A DNA stretch of 64,000 nucleotides from an archaeon. GTDB lineage: Archaea; Nanobdellota; Nanobdellia; SCGC-AAA011-G17; GW2011-AR17. The notes beneath the pieces are model-generated. The model did not search any database and was not told the origin of the DNA. It saw only the letters and a list, made by a program, of their open reading frames with translations. The stretch covers positions 74,764 through 138,763 of the forward strand of contig JABHZQ010000020.1 of NCBI GenBank assembly GCA_018656555.1. Direction: 5' to 3'. Of this stretch, positions 7,720 to 15,608 are shown one piece after another (positions within the stretch are counted from its first letter, which is position 1; every line of letters starts with the position of its first letter). Made by a program: the position numbers and the translations under genes.

Positions 7720-9318
7720 TTAACCCCTATAATTTAGATAACCTCCATCATGTTCTTCAATGCTTTTATTTTCAATGACTAAGGTCTTTGTTGCAACTTT
7801 GTTGATGAAATATCTATCATGTGAAACAAAGATAACTGTACCTTTGTAATTTTTTAGGGCATTTTCTAACATAGTTCTAAGTTCAAGATCTAAGTTGTTT
7901 GTTGGCTCGTCTAATAGTAATACATTACAATTTTGTTCCATTAGTCTTACTAAGTTAATTCTTGCTTTTTCTCCACCACTTAAGGTTTTCATTTTATCTC
8001 TAAGTTTATCTCTTGGAAATCCAAATTTTATGGCAGTTGCTATGATAACATGATCTCTCATATGTGCAAAATGGTTTGTTAAAAACTCCATTACTCGTTG
8101 GTTCATGTTGATATCACTAAATTCTTGATCAAAATAACCTACTTTTAGATTTATACCTTCACTAATTTCTCCTTTATTAGGTTTTATAATCTCGGCCAAG
8201 ATTTTTAGCAGGGTTGTTTTTCCAGTTCCATTGCCACCAATGATTGCAACTTTATCTTCTCTGTTTACTGTAAATTCTACATTATCAAAGAGGTTTAGAT
8301 CTCCAAATGATTTTTTTAGATCTTTAACAGCAAATATTCTCTTTCCAGTATTTAAGCCAGGTTCAAATTTTAGTTTAAAATCCTTTATGAACTCTTTAGG
8401 GTTGAATACTTCGGGTAGTTCTTCTGCTCTTCTTTCTAAAGCATCAGCAAAGTTTTTCAATTGTTTAGAACCATGGACTTGGGCCCATTGTCTTTTTTCT
8501 TTTGCAGAGGCCATTAGTCTTTTTTTCTCTTTGGTTACTGTTTTAAATTTATGTTCAGTATTAAGTAAATGATGTTCTCTTCTTGCAATATACTCTGCAT
8601 ATGTACATTTGTAGTCCTTAATATTTAAGTTTTCTATTTCAATTACTCTATTAACGAGTTTTTTTAGGAAATATCTATCGTGTGAGACTACAATGAAAGT
8701 TGCTATGTTTCTTTCTAAATGGTCTTCTAACCATTTTAGGGTTTCAAAGTCAATGTGATTGGTTGGCTCATCAAAAATGTAAAAATCAACATTTTTTGCA
8801 AGACATTCAGCAAGTCTTAGTTTTGTTCTTTGTCCACCACTTAGATTTTTTATCTTTTTATCATAGTCTTCCATTTCAAATTTAAGACTTTTGAGGGTTT
8901 TTCTAATATTTACTTCTTCAATCTTTTCTGTTTGTCTCGCTAGTAGAATTTGAAATTCATTATCTATTCTTTCAAATTTTTTATAATCTTCATAGATATT
9001 TGGATCTCCTAACATTTCTTCATATTTGATTTTAAGTTTTTCAATTTTATCATGTTTTTCTTGAAGATATTCTGTGAAAGTTCCTTCTGATTTTTCAAAT
9101 TCTCTTTCTTGTTCCATAATACTGATTTTTGTATTATTTGTATCAATTGTACCTTCAAAGTCTTCTTCTCCTGAAATACATTTGATTAATGTGGACTTTC
9201 CAGTACCATTTTGTCCGATTAATGCAATTTTGTTATTTTTATGAATGGATAGTTTACAATCCTTGAATAGGATCTTGTTTCCGAATGCTTTTTTTAAGTT
9301 TTTTATGTTGAGTATCAT
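7720..9318 (-). CDS. ABC-F family ATPase
   Basis: 532 residues with two ABC ATPase domains on one chain and no membrane helices. Walker A motifs are GQNGTGKST (near 35) and GGNGTGKTT (near 355), signature motifs LSGGQ and LSGGE, Walker B FYIFDEPTNHID and VLLLDEPTNNLD. A charged linker of about 80 residues separates the domains (about 230-320), as in ABC-F proteins. This family acts on ribosomes, relieving stalls or protecting against inhibitors. It is transcribed alone here. The exact subfamily cannot be fixed by eye. Confidence 0.92.
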   Translation of the reverse strand: MILNIKNLKKAFGNKILFKDCKLSIHKNNKIALIGQNGTGKSTLIKCISGEEDFEGTIDTNNTKISIMEQEREFEKSEGTFTEYLQEKHDKIEKLKIKYEEMLGDPNIYEDYKKFERIDNEFQILLARQTEKIEEVNIRKTLKSLKFEMEDYDKKIKNLSGGQRTKLRLAECLAKNVDFYIFDEPTNHIDFETLKWLEDHLERNIATFIVVSHDRYFLKKLVNRVIEIENLNIKDYKCTYAEYIARREHHLLNTEHKFKTVTKEKKRLMASAKEKRQWAQVHGSKQLKNFADALERRAEELPEVFNPKEFIKDFKLKFEPGLNTGKRIFAVKDLKKSFGDLNLFDNVEFTVNREDKVAIIGGNGTGKTTLLKILAEIIKPNKGEISEGINLKVGYFDQEFSDINMNQRVMEFLTNHFAHMRDHVIIATAIKFGFPRDKLRDKMKTLSGGEKARINLVRLMEQNCNVLLLDEPTNNLDLELRTMLENALKNYKGTVIFVSHDRYFINKVATKTLVIENKSIEEHDGGYLNYRG

Positions 9319-9526
9319 TTTAACCTCCTAAAATATTTGAGATTGAGTCTGAAAAATAATAGAGTGGTGTCTATAGAAAACTAAAATGGGTGTGCCAGTC
9401 TTAGTGGTAAGTATATTGATTTCATAAGAGAAATTGGATTTTTTGGGATTTATAAGGGTTTTGCTAATGAAAAAACTTCATAAAATTAAGCAAAGGTAAA
9501 TAAGTCATTACCTTTTGTATTATCTT
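9319..9526 (+). other. 208-base spacer with possible gene remnant
   Basis: Between the ABC-F start and the ATP-grasp gene. A short plus-strand frame between two stops (about 9386-9482) reads through GKYIDFIREIGFFGIYKG, which looks protein-like but is closed on both sides and out of frame with the gene downstream. It may be a relic of the missing upstream part of the ATP-grasp gene or chance. Nothing else is seen. Confidence 0.3.
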
Positions 9527-10363
9527 ATGGTTAAGAAATATCTCTTTGCTACCCTGGATTTTATTTTTGATGAGAATGAAGAGCTATATTTTTTAGAAGC
9601 AAATTCTGTGCCTGGTGGTATGTCTGATGCTGAGAATGTGTTTAAGGGACATCAACCTATGAAAGAAATTGCTGAATTTATGAAAAAGCAAGGGAAAGAA
9701 CTATGTGTAATATCTACTAGTAGAAAGAATAAGTTTTGGGTTTATAGTCATCTTAAGGAATATCTACCCCACTTAAGGCTTTGCTATAGAGAAGATAATA
9801 GAACTAATAGAATTTACCTTAGAGATGTTAATAATGAAAAATTTAAACCAAGTTGTATCTATCGTAATGGAAATTTGATATCCACTTCATTTGAAAGTAA
9901 AATTCCAGTTATAAATCCAAAAAGTGTAGTTAATATTACTTTAAACAAGATAAAAACTTACCAACTGATTAGTAAACATGCAAATATACCTCCTTATTAT
10001 GTGATAAGAAATAAAAAACAGCTTAATTCTAAGATAAAAGAGTTTGGTTCTGATTATGTGATAAAGGGTATTTGTGGTTCTTATGGTGATGAGACTTATA
10101 TTTCTAAAAAGACTGGTTTTGGTTATCCCTGTATTTTACAAAAGAGAATTTTTCCTAAAAAGATTAAAAATCAATTTTGGGATGTTAGGGTTTTTATTAT
10201 TAATGGGAAATATAATAATGCCGTGGTGAGGTTGAGTAAAAATCCAGTAACAAACTTTTGCTTTGGTGCAAAGGCCCATCACTTACCTAAAAGGTTAGAG
10301 AATAAATTAAAAAAGGTTTCTGAGAAGATTGTTAGGGTTATTGATCTCGCGGCTAGGAAATGA
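9527..10363 (+). CDS. truncated or permuted ATP-grasp protein
   Basis: 278 residues from the ATG at 9527 (a TTG at 9515 is in frame; a stop closes the frame near 9497). Residues 5-32 (LFATLDFIFDENEELYFLEA, then NSVPGG) look like the end of an ATP-grasp domain, where the metal-binding E and N sit. About residues 55-140 resemble a pre-ATP-grasp domain, and about 140-278 (INPKSVVNITLNKIKTYQL; DYVIKGICGSYGDE; WDVRVFII) resemble the beginning and middle of a second ATP-grasp domain. It stops at VIDLAARK, before the expected catalytic end. So either two broken domains or a circular permutation. It ends 22 bases before a tRNA-like repeat at 10385. Confidence 0.6.
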   Translation: MVKKYLFATLDFIFDENEELYFLEANSVPGGMSDAENVFKGHQPMKEIAEFMKKQGKELCVISTSRKNKFWVYSHLKEYLPHLRLCYREDNRTNRIYLRDVNNEKFKPSCIYRNGNLISTSFESKIPVINPKSVVNITLNKIKTYQLISKHANIPPYYVIRNKKQLNSKIKEFGSDYVIKGICGSYGDETYISKKTGFGYPCILQKRIFPKKIKNQFWDVRVFIINGKYNNAVVRLSKNPVTNFCFGAKAHHLPKRLENKLKKVSEKIVRVIDLAARK

Positions 10364-10384
10364 TTTTTGAAATGAAAAGATAAT

Positions 10385-10397
10385 ATGCGCAAGCCGG
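10385..10397 (-). repeat. copy of the tRNA-Gly 3' end (possible attachment relic)
   Basis: ATGCGCAAGCCGG on the plus strand is identical to 14528-14540, the 3' acceptor side and discriminator of the tRNA-Gly gene, in the same orientation. The two copies bracket a 4.1 kb gene block. Such duplications of a tRNA 3' end are the usual trace of integration into a tRNA gene. The copy is short and no integrase is present, so the reading is tentative. Confidence 0.45.
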
Positions 10398-10468
10398 AAG
10401 CATGCCTTGAAGGTAAGGTGCGTGAGTTCTTTTGAAACTATTACCTATTGAGGTATATGTCGTCGATA

Positions 10469-10480
10469 TTTATAAGCTCT
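10469..10480 (-). promoter_or_regulatory. TATA-like box facing the tRNA-like relic
   Basis: The minus strand reads AGCTTATAAATA just past the 3' end of the Lrp gene. A start about 25 bases on would transcribe through 10445-10385, ending in the tRNA-Gly-like fragment. It could be the remaining promoter of a lost tRNA copy, or drive a small RNA. Confidence 0.35.
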
Positions 10481-10485
10481 TCTAT

Positions 10486-11454
10486 TTATAGCTGTTGAGT
10501 TAAATCTAATTCTCCTTTTGGTTCCGAAGTTATTAACATGATTTCATAACTTTTGATATACTCTGGAAATTTTTCTTTCATTATTTTCATTAACTCATTT
10601 ATTTTTTCATAACTCTTTACATTCATTTCTAATTCTAACATCCAAGGTCCAATTTTTTTTTCATAATGAAAGATGTTTCCCAGTTGTTTACAGTACTGCA
10701 TTAGTTTTATATCATTTTTTGGAGATCTATTTTTGAGATGAACAATAACCTTGTAAAATCCATAACCCAATTTACTTACATCTAGCTGTAATCGGAACCG
10801 CGTAATTATCTTTTTCTTAATTAGCTCTTTTATTCTATACGAAACAATTCTTGGAGTGATATCTAACTTTTTTGCTAGTTCAATAGAACTAATTCTCGCA
10901 TTGGTGGATAATTCTTTAAGAATGTTTTTGTCAGTTTTATCAATTTTAATTGATTCAAATGTTTTATACCATGTTACACCAATAGCTGGTTTTTTTAAGA
11001 AAAACCCTCTAGATAATATTTCTACTTCAACATGGGCAGCCAAGCTTTGATTTAAAATATAATGTCCAAATTTAGAATTAAAATCATTAACAGTAGAGTA
11101 AAATTCTTTGATGTTTTTTACAAAAATACTATATATTAAATTCCACTTTCCAGAAGGAAGAGCAACCCACCATACTTTTTTATTATCTTTTAGATATTCA
11201 ATGATTTCCTTTTCAATTTTTGGTGTCAAGTTTTGGAATTCTATATAAACATTCCAAACCATTAATCCTAATTTTCCTGCATCTAAAAGAGTAACAAATT
11301 TTTTTATAATACCTTTTTCTTGTAGTCTTTCAATTCTGTATTCAATTGTATTTCTGTTTTTTCCTAACTTTTTAGCTAATTGGGTGAGGAGTTGTCTGGA
11401 ATTAATATCCAATTCATATAATATTTTTTTATCTAATATGTCTAATTTGTACAT
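10486..11454 (-). CDS. Lrp/AsnC regulator with duplicated modules
   Basis: 322 residues made of two Lrp-like modules in tandem. Each has a helix-turn-helix (module 1: LDKKILYELDINSRQLLTQL; module 2: KTDKNILKELSTNARISSIE near residue 172) followed by an alpha/beta effector-like domain. Two-module Lrp proteins are found in archaea and can bind DNA as pseudo-dimers. It is divergent from the radical SAM gene at 11564 across about 110 bases, so it probably controls that operon. The effector is unknown. It lies inside the tRNA-Gly-flanked block. Confidence 0.85.
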   Translation of the reverse strand: MYKLDILDKKILYELDINSRQLLTQLAKKLGKNRNTIEYRIERLQEKGIIKKFVTLLDAGKLGLMVWNVYIEFQNLTPKIEKEIIEYLKDNKKVWWVALPSGKWNLIYSIFVKNIKEFYSTVNDFNSKFGHYILNQSLAAHVEVEILSRGFFLKKPAIGVTWYKTFESIKIDKTDKNILKELSTNARISSIELAKKLDITPRIVSYRIKELIKKKIITRFRLQLDVSKLGYGFYKVIVHLKNRSPKNDIKLMQYCKQLGNIFHYEKKIGPWMLELEMNVKSYEKINELMKIMKEKFPEYIKSYEIMLITSEPKGELDLTQQL

Positions 11455-11563
11455 ATTTATAATAAATTACATATTATTTATAAGTTTTGTGTTTTTTTAC
11501 TAAAATTTAAACAATATTCTTATATAAATGTTATATCATTGTGATTACTTAAGAGTGAATACT

Positions 11564-13333
11564 ATGTTAGATGAATTGAATGTTTTATGGATAAATCCTC
11601 CGGAAATTCAGCTTAAGCTTTATGAGAAAGCAAGGGTTAGAGTAATCTCTCAAAAAGATAGTGTTCTCAGCTATGATGTTCAGGCAAATTATCCTATCAC
11701 TCCATTAGTAGAGGCAATAAGACAATTACAAAGTGTTTATGCTGGAGTAATCCACCCTTCAATATTAAATTTAGCTGCAGTTCCTAGGAGCCAGTTTATA
11801 AATGAAATTTGGAAAAATAATTATTTAAGTGGTAAAATTAAAGAAATTCCTTTTGGTTCTTCAAAAATAGAAGTGAGAAGAATAGGTAGAGAACTATTAG
11901 ATGTTCCTAATCTTGATGATATTATAAATAATCAAGATCTTGTGGTGGTTACTACTCCTTATGAAATGAACGTTAATGAAGTAAGAAGACTTGGTAAAAT
12001 TCTAAGAGAAAGGGATCCTTTTTTATTATTAATGGCTTCGGGTATTGGTACTGAAACTAGGGAAGAATTACTTTTGGAGGCTGGTTTTGATTTGGTTTTT
12101 GAAGGTTTAGTAACAGATCGGGGAGAGGAAGTACTTGAGGCATTAGTTGCAAGAGATGTTCAAAAATTGAGCACTATACCTGGAGTTTATACTAATCTGG
12201 AAGGGACTAATATAAGAAATCTTCCAGGTAGGAGTTTTAGAAATTTACAAAGATCTACACATATTAGAAAATGGAAAAGTAATTTATCAAAATACTTTAA
12301 GTGGAGGAAAATTGGTGTAAATTTTGTTGGTAGAGAGGATTTAATTGAAGGAAATGTTACTCTTGATCAATCTTCTTTTGAACCTTATTGTGCTTTTCAG
12401 GATCTCCCTTATGATACTTTAATTAATTTATCTAGGGCTGGAGAAGAACTTGTTATCGGAGCAGCAGATATTAGTCTTTCTATTGGTTGTTTTAGAAATG
12501 ACTGTCATTTTTGTACTTCTTCTGGCAAAGGTTATGGTACAAAAGATGCTAATTATGTTGTAAGTTTGTTAACTGAGTATTATTCTATGGGTATTACTGA
12601 TATAATCCCTACTGATGATGCCTTGTTAGCTGGTGCACTCAATCCTAGTAGAATAAAAGGGATGATTGAGATTTTTAGGAAGTTGAAAGAATTTGATATG
12701 TCATTATTTCCAGGAAATGGAATTTCTACCTATTCTTTTTCTGAAGTTATCAGAAATTCTAGTAAGGGTAATGAATTTGGTAGAAATTCTCAAAAATTTC
12801 TAAGTTTATTTTTAGATGTTGTTCCTTATTTTTATTTACCTGTTGAAAGGTTGTATGCAGTATCTGGGGAAGAAACTAATGAAGATCATCATAGCAAATT
12901 ACAAGGTGCTCGACAGCGATTTTGTGATGTTGTTCAGTATATTGTTAAAATGTCTCCTAGGAATCAAATCGAAATGGCTACAAATATTATGTATACTTCA
13001 ACTCCAGATGAAACAGAAATCCAGGGTTATTATAATGCAATGGATGAACTTGTTGAAAAATTGGATCTTTCTGAGAAAGTGAATGTAAGATATGTTGGTT
13101 TTTTTACGATTCCGACAAATGGAGCAGAACATATTTTAGATTTAGAAAGAAGATATAATTTGGGATTCCAAAGAGAAAATCCTGAATTACAAGCTGTTAG
13201 TATTCCTCTAATTTTAAGTAAGGAAGAAGACACATTTATGCTTGAACGGAGATTAAAATGGAATATTTTGTATAGAAATAGTTCTGGTACAGGTAGAAGA
13301 TTAAACGGGGGAACTTACCGTGAAAATAGCTAA
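11564..13333 (+). CDS. cobalamin-binding-type radical SAM protein
   Basis: 589 residues from the ATG at 11564. An ATG at 11528 is in frame but lies on the TATA-like TTATATAAAT, so the later start, with GAGTG upstream, is preferred. The N-terminal part (about 1-220) has an alpha/beta pattern like a B12-binding domain (LLLMASGIGTETREELLLEA). The radical SAM cluster motif is C-FRND-C-HF-C near residue 320, a C-x4-C-x2-C variant of the usual C-x3-C-x2-C. Related enzymes do methylations and other difficult radical steps on peptides, lipids or natural products. It heads an operon with a methyltransferase (14-base overlap). Confidence 0.75.
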   Translation: MLDELNVLWINPPEIQLKLYEKARVRVISQKDSVLSYDVQANYPITPLVEAIRQLQSVYAGVIHPSILNLAAVPRSQFINEIWKNNYLSGKIKEIPFGSSKIEVRRIGRELLDVPNLDDIINNQDLVVVTTPYEMNVNEVRRLGKILRERDPFLLLMASGIGTETREELLLEAGFDLVFEGLVTDRGEEVLEALVARDVQKLSTIPGVYTNLEGTNIRNLPGRSFRNLQRSTHIRKWKSNLSKYFKWRKIGVNFVGREDLIEGNVTLDQSSFEPYCAFQDLPYDTLINLSRAGEELVIGAADISLSIGCFRNDCHFCTSSGKGYGTKDANYVVSLLTEYYSMGITDIIPTDDALLAGALNPSRIKGMIEIFRKLKEFDMSLFPGNGISTYSFSEVIRNSSKGNEFGRNSQKFLSLFLDVVPYFYLPVERLYAVSGEETNEDHHSKLQGARQRFCDVVQYIVKMSPRNQIEMATNIMYTSTPDETEIQGYYNAMDELVEKLDLSEKVNVRYVGFFTIPTNGAEHILDLERRYNLGFQRENPELQAVSIPLILSKEEDTFMLERRLKWNILYRNSSGTGRRLNGGTYRENS

Positions 13334-14165
13334 ATTTGAAGTTAACCTTAATCCTACAATGAGAGAATTTGAACTTATGAATTATTTAGATCGTAGAATC
13401 TTTAGAGAAACTGCCAAAGAAAGGTTTACTAAGTTAGATCATGATTATATTTATAAAAAGTTTAATGAAGAAGAATTCCCTATAGAAGGAAATAATCTTT
13501 TGAGTAGTTATATATTTAAATTTTTAGAAGATAATTATGAATATTTAAAAAGGAAGAATGAAATTATATTAGTCGATATTGGTGCAGCAGGTGGAGCTCT
13601 TACAACAATTTTTGCACTTAAAGCTTTGAATAGCCTAAAGTTATTAGAAAAGACTAAAATTATTTTAGTTGATGTCGCTAAACAAGCATTATATTCAACA
13701 CAGGTAGGTAATTTTAACCTTACAAAAGAGTTTATAGCTGTATATAACTTAGGAGATTTTGGGAGCAATGGTAAAGATATTAAAAGTATTCTTTCTAAGG
13801 CAAAGTATTATTGTTCAGATTTATTAAAATTACCTCAAGATTTAAAGGATGTAGATATTTGTATTACTGGTTTTACTCACCATCACCTTAATTTGTTAGA
13901 TAAAGAATTAGCTTGTAAAGAAATGGAAAGAATAACAAGAGAAAATGGTTTTATAGGAATTGTTGATGAATCATTAAATTATAAACAGTACACAAAATGG
14001 TTAAAACAACATAAGAATGAAACTAATTTTAGAAATGAATTAGTTCCAATTGCGCAAGAATCATTTATTACTCTGGATGAACATATATCATTATTTAGTT
14101 CTATTGTTGTGATCAATAAAATGAATTCAAAAAAATATTATTGTTTTTGGGGGGTTAAAAAATGA
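13320..14165 (+). CDS. class I SAM-dependent methyltransferase
   Basis: 281 residues starting at GTG 13320, overlapping the radical SAM gene by 14 bases and so probably translationally coupled. Motif I is VDIGAAGGALTTIFALKAL (near residue 82), motif post-I ILVDVAKQAL, and a later DVDICITGFTHHHLNLL region followed by RITRENGFIGIVDES, typical of class I methyltransferases. The substrate is unknown. With the upstream radical SAM protein it may carry out two steps on the same molecule. The gene is followed by an ATGA overlap with the ribbon-helix-helix gene. Confidence 0.8.
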   Translation: MKIAKFEVNLNPTMREFELMNYLDRRIFRETAKERFTKLDHDYIYKKFNEEEFPIEGNNLLSSYIFKFLEDNYEYLKRKNEIILVDIGAAGGALTTIFALKALNSLKLLEKTKIILVDVAKQALYSTQVGNFNLTKEFIAVYNLGDFGSNGKDIKSILSKAKYYCSDLLKLPQDLKDVDICITGFTHHHLNLLDKELACKEMERITRENGFIGIVDESLNYKQYTKWLKQHKNETNFRNELVPIAQESFITLDEHISLFSSIVVINKMNSKKYYCFWGVKK

Positions 14166-14305
14166 AACACAAAATATCAGTATCAATTGAAGAGGAAACT
14201 TTGTTTAGGTTAAGAGAGGAGTTAAGGAATAGAAAATATAGAAATAGAAGTCATGCTATAGAATATGCCTTAAGTAAGTTAATAGAAGATGGACAAAGAA
14301 ACTAA
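14162..14305 (+). CDS. ribbon-helix-helix (CopG-like) DNA-binding protein
   Basis: 47 residues. It starts with a beta strand (KHKISVSIEEETLFRLREEL) followed by two helices (RNRSHAIEYALSKLIEDG), the pattern of CopG/Arc/MetJ ribbon-helix-helix proteins. The start overlaps the methyltransferase stop as ATGA. Such proteins are often autorepressors or antitoxins. Here it could regulate the radical SAM operon or act with the 42-residue protein that follows. Too short for most gene callers. Confidence 0.75.
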   Translation: MKHKISVSIEEETLFRLREELRNRKYRNRSHAIEYALSKLIEDGQRN

Positions 14306-14417
14306 ACAAAAGATGTTAGATTTAAAGAAAAAGATGTATGAAAGAATAGATCAGATCTTAAAAGAAACAGAAGAAGAAATGAATAAAATACAAGAGGAAT
14401 TTGATAATAAAGGGTAG
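14289..14417 (+). CDS. 42-residue coiled-coil protein
   Basis: MDKETKQKMLDLKKKMYERI continues as a Glu/Lys/Gln-rich helix to the stop at 14415-14417. The whole protein is one amphipathic, highly charged coiled coil without cysteine or signal peptide. It overlaps the ribbon-helix-helix gene by 17 bases, so the two are probably made together. It could be a partner of the DNA-binding protein, or a peptide substrate of the upstream enzymes, although its plain charged composition argues against the second. Confidence 0.55.
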   Translation: MDKETKQKMLDLKKKMYERIDQILKETEEEMNKIQEEFDNKG

Positions 14418-14442
14418 TTGGCGCATCTTATCTTGAAGTCAT

Positions 14443-14467
14443 ATGCGCAACAGGCGAATCAAACTTC
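14443..14467 (-). repeat. second degenerate tRNA-Gly 3' end
   Basis: Plus strand ATGCGCAA (14443-14450) followed by GAATC and AAC at the same positions as in the tRNA-Gly gene (14528-14552). Read on the minus strand it has GTTTGATTC, like a T loop, then TTGCGCAT, like the acceptor 3' strand, but the T stem no longer pairs and no 5' half is recognisable. It looks like a decayed tRNA 3' end about 80 bases from the intact gene. Confidence 0.4.
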
Positions 14468-14528
14468 AAAATGAATTCTTTAGAATTAAGGCTTAAGACC
14501 TTTAAATTTTGATAGTAAAATTAGAAGA

Positions 14529-14600
14529 TGCGCAAGCCGGGAATCGAACCCGGGTCCCAGCCTTGGCAAGGCCAGATTATAACCACTAAACCACTCGCGC
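14529..14600 (-). tRNA. tRNA-Gly (anticodon GCC)
   Basis: 72 bases on the minus strand. The acceptor GCGCGAG pairs with CTTGCGC with one G-U, discriminator A, no encoded CCA. D arm and T arm (T loop within GGGTTCGATTCCC) are normal. The anticodon loop is TTGCCAA, giving GCC, flanked by CCT/AGG pairs. No intron. Its 3' end faces the gene block at 10.4-14.4 kb and is partly copied at 10385 and 14443. Confidence 0.95.
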
Positions 14601-14674
14601 GTACACATTCAAAATTAATTTTCATTTAAAAGCTTTTCCAATACTTTTATTAATAATTCTACTACTTTAACATC

Positions 14675-15565
14675 ATGGCTGATTGGAAAAAGAGCTTTAT
14701 AGAGAGATATGCAAAATTAACAGATGTAGATGCTTTTACAGAAGCGTCACTAAAGCCTATGAGAAAATCAATTAGGGTAAATACTCTAAAGACTTCTATT
14801 AAACATATTAAAGATACTTTCAAACTAACTCAAGTGCCTTGGTGTAAAGAAGGTTTTTTCATAAACCGAAAAGCAGTAGGAAATACTTTAGAACATTACT
14901 TAGGATATATATACATACAAGGGGCAGCAAGTATGATCCCTCCAACTATTTTAAAACCTAAAGCTAATGAAGTAGTTTTAGATATGTGTGCTTCTCCAGG
15001 TTCTAAAACTTCACAAATGGCTGCAATGATGAAAAACACTGGAATGATTGTTGCTAATGATAATAAGATAGTAAGATTAAAACCTTTAACACTTAATCTA
15101 CAAAGGTGTGGAGTGACTAATACTGTACTAACTATAATGGAAGGGAGATGGTTTAAACATAAATTTGATAAGATTTTAGTGGATGCTCCTTGTTCAGGTA
15201 TTGGTACAATAAGAAAATCCTACAAAACTATTGAAATGTGGAATCCAAATACAATAAGAAAGTTTGCAGGTGTTCAAAGACAGTTAATTAAAACAGCTTT
15301 TGATAATTTAGAAGAAGATGGAACAATGGTTTACTCTACTTGTACTTTAGAACCAGATGAAGATGAAGGAGTTATTGATTACCTACTAAAAGAATATGAT
15401 AATGCTAAGCTAGAGAAGTTTTCTATTGATATGAAACGAGGTGAAACCACTACTGACTTCGAGGGAAAAGTGTTTGATTCTGATGTTAAAAAATGTCTAA
15501 AGGTATGGCCACAGGATAATGATACTGAAGGATTCTTTGTTGCTAGAATAAAGAAAACCTTTTAA
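14675..15565 (+). CDS. RNA cytosine-C5 methyltransferase, NOP2/RsmB/NSUN family
   Basis: 296 residues. Motifs of the family are clear: SAM-binding DMCASPGSKTSQ (near residue 110), the proline-cysteine motif DAPCSGIGTIRK (near 172) and the catalytic cysteine motif STCTLEPDEDEGVIDYLL (near 222). The length, lacking an N-terminal extension, fits archaeal aTrm4-like enzymes that methylate tRNA C48/C49, but rRNA targets are also possible. The start at 14675 is 74 bases from the divergent tRNA-Gly gene. Confidence 0.9.
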   Translation: MADWKKSFIERYAKLTDVDAFTEASLKPMRKSIRVNTLKTSIKHIKDTFKLTQVPWCKEGFFINRKAVGNTLEHYLGYIYIQGAASMIPPTILKPKANEVVLDMCASPGSKTSQMAAMMKNTGMIVANDNKIVRLKPLTLNLQRCGVTNTVLTIMEGRWFKHKFDKILVDAPCSGIGTIRKSYKTIEMWNPNTIRKFAGVQRQLIKTAFDNLEEDGTMVYSTCTLEPDEDEGVIDYLLKEYDNAKLEKFSIDMKRGETTTDFEGKVFDSDVKKCLKVWPQDNDTEGFFVARIKKTF

Positions 15566-15608
15566 ACTATATAATCATAATATTTCTAATAACTAAAAGG
15601 GTGATCTC

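Noticed and set aside
9380-9490. A real small gene before the ATP-grasp gene
   Set aside because: The frame is short, lacks a start codon and is closed by stops; kept only as a possible remnant.
10385-10480. Half of a split tRNA gene
   Set aside because: The fragment shares 13 bases with the tRNA-Gly 3' end but has no recognisable T arm or partner half, so a relic is simpler.
13310-13340. Programmed frameshift joining the radical SAM and methyltransferase genes
   Set aside because: A 14-base overlap with a GTG start and no slippery run is ordinary translational coupling.
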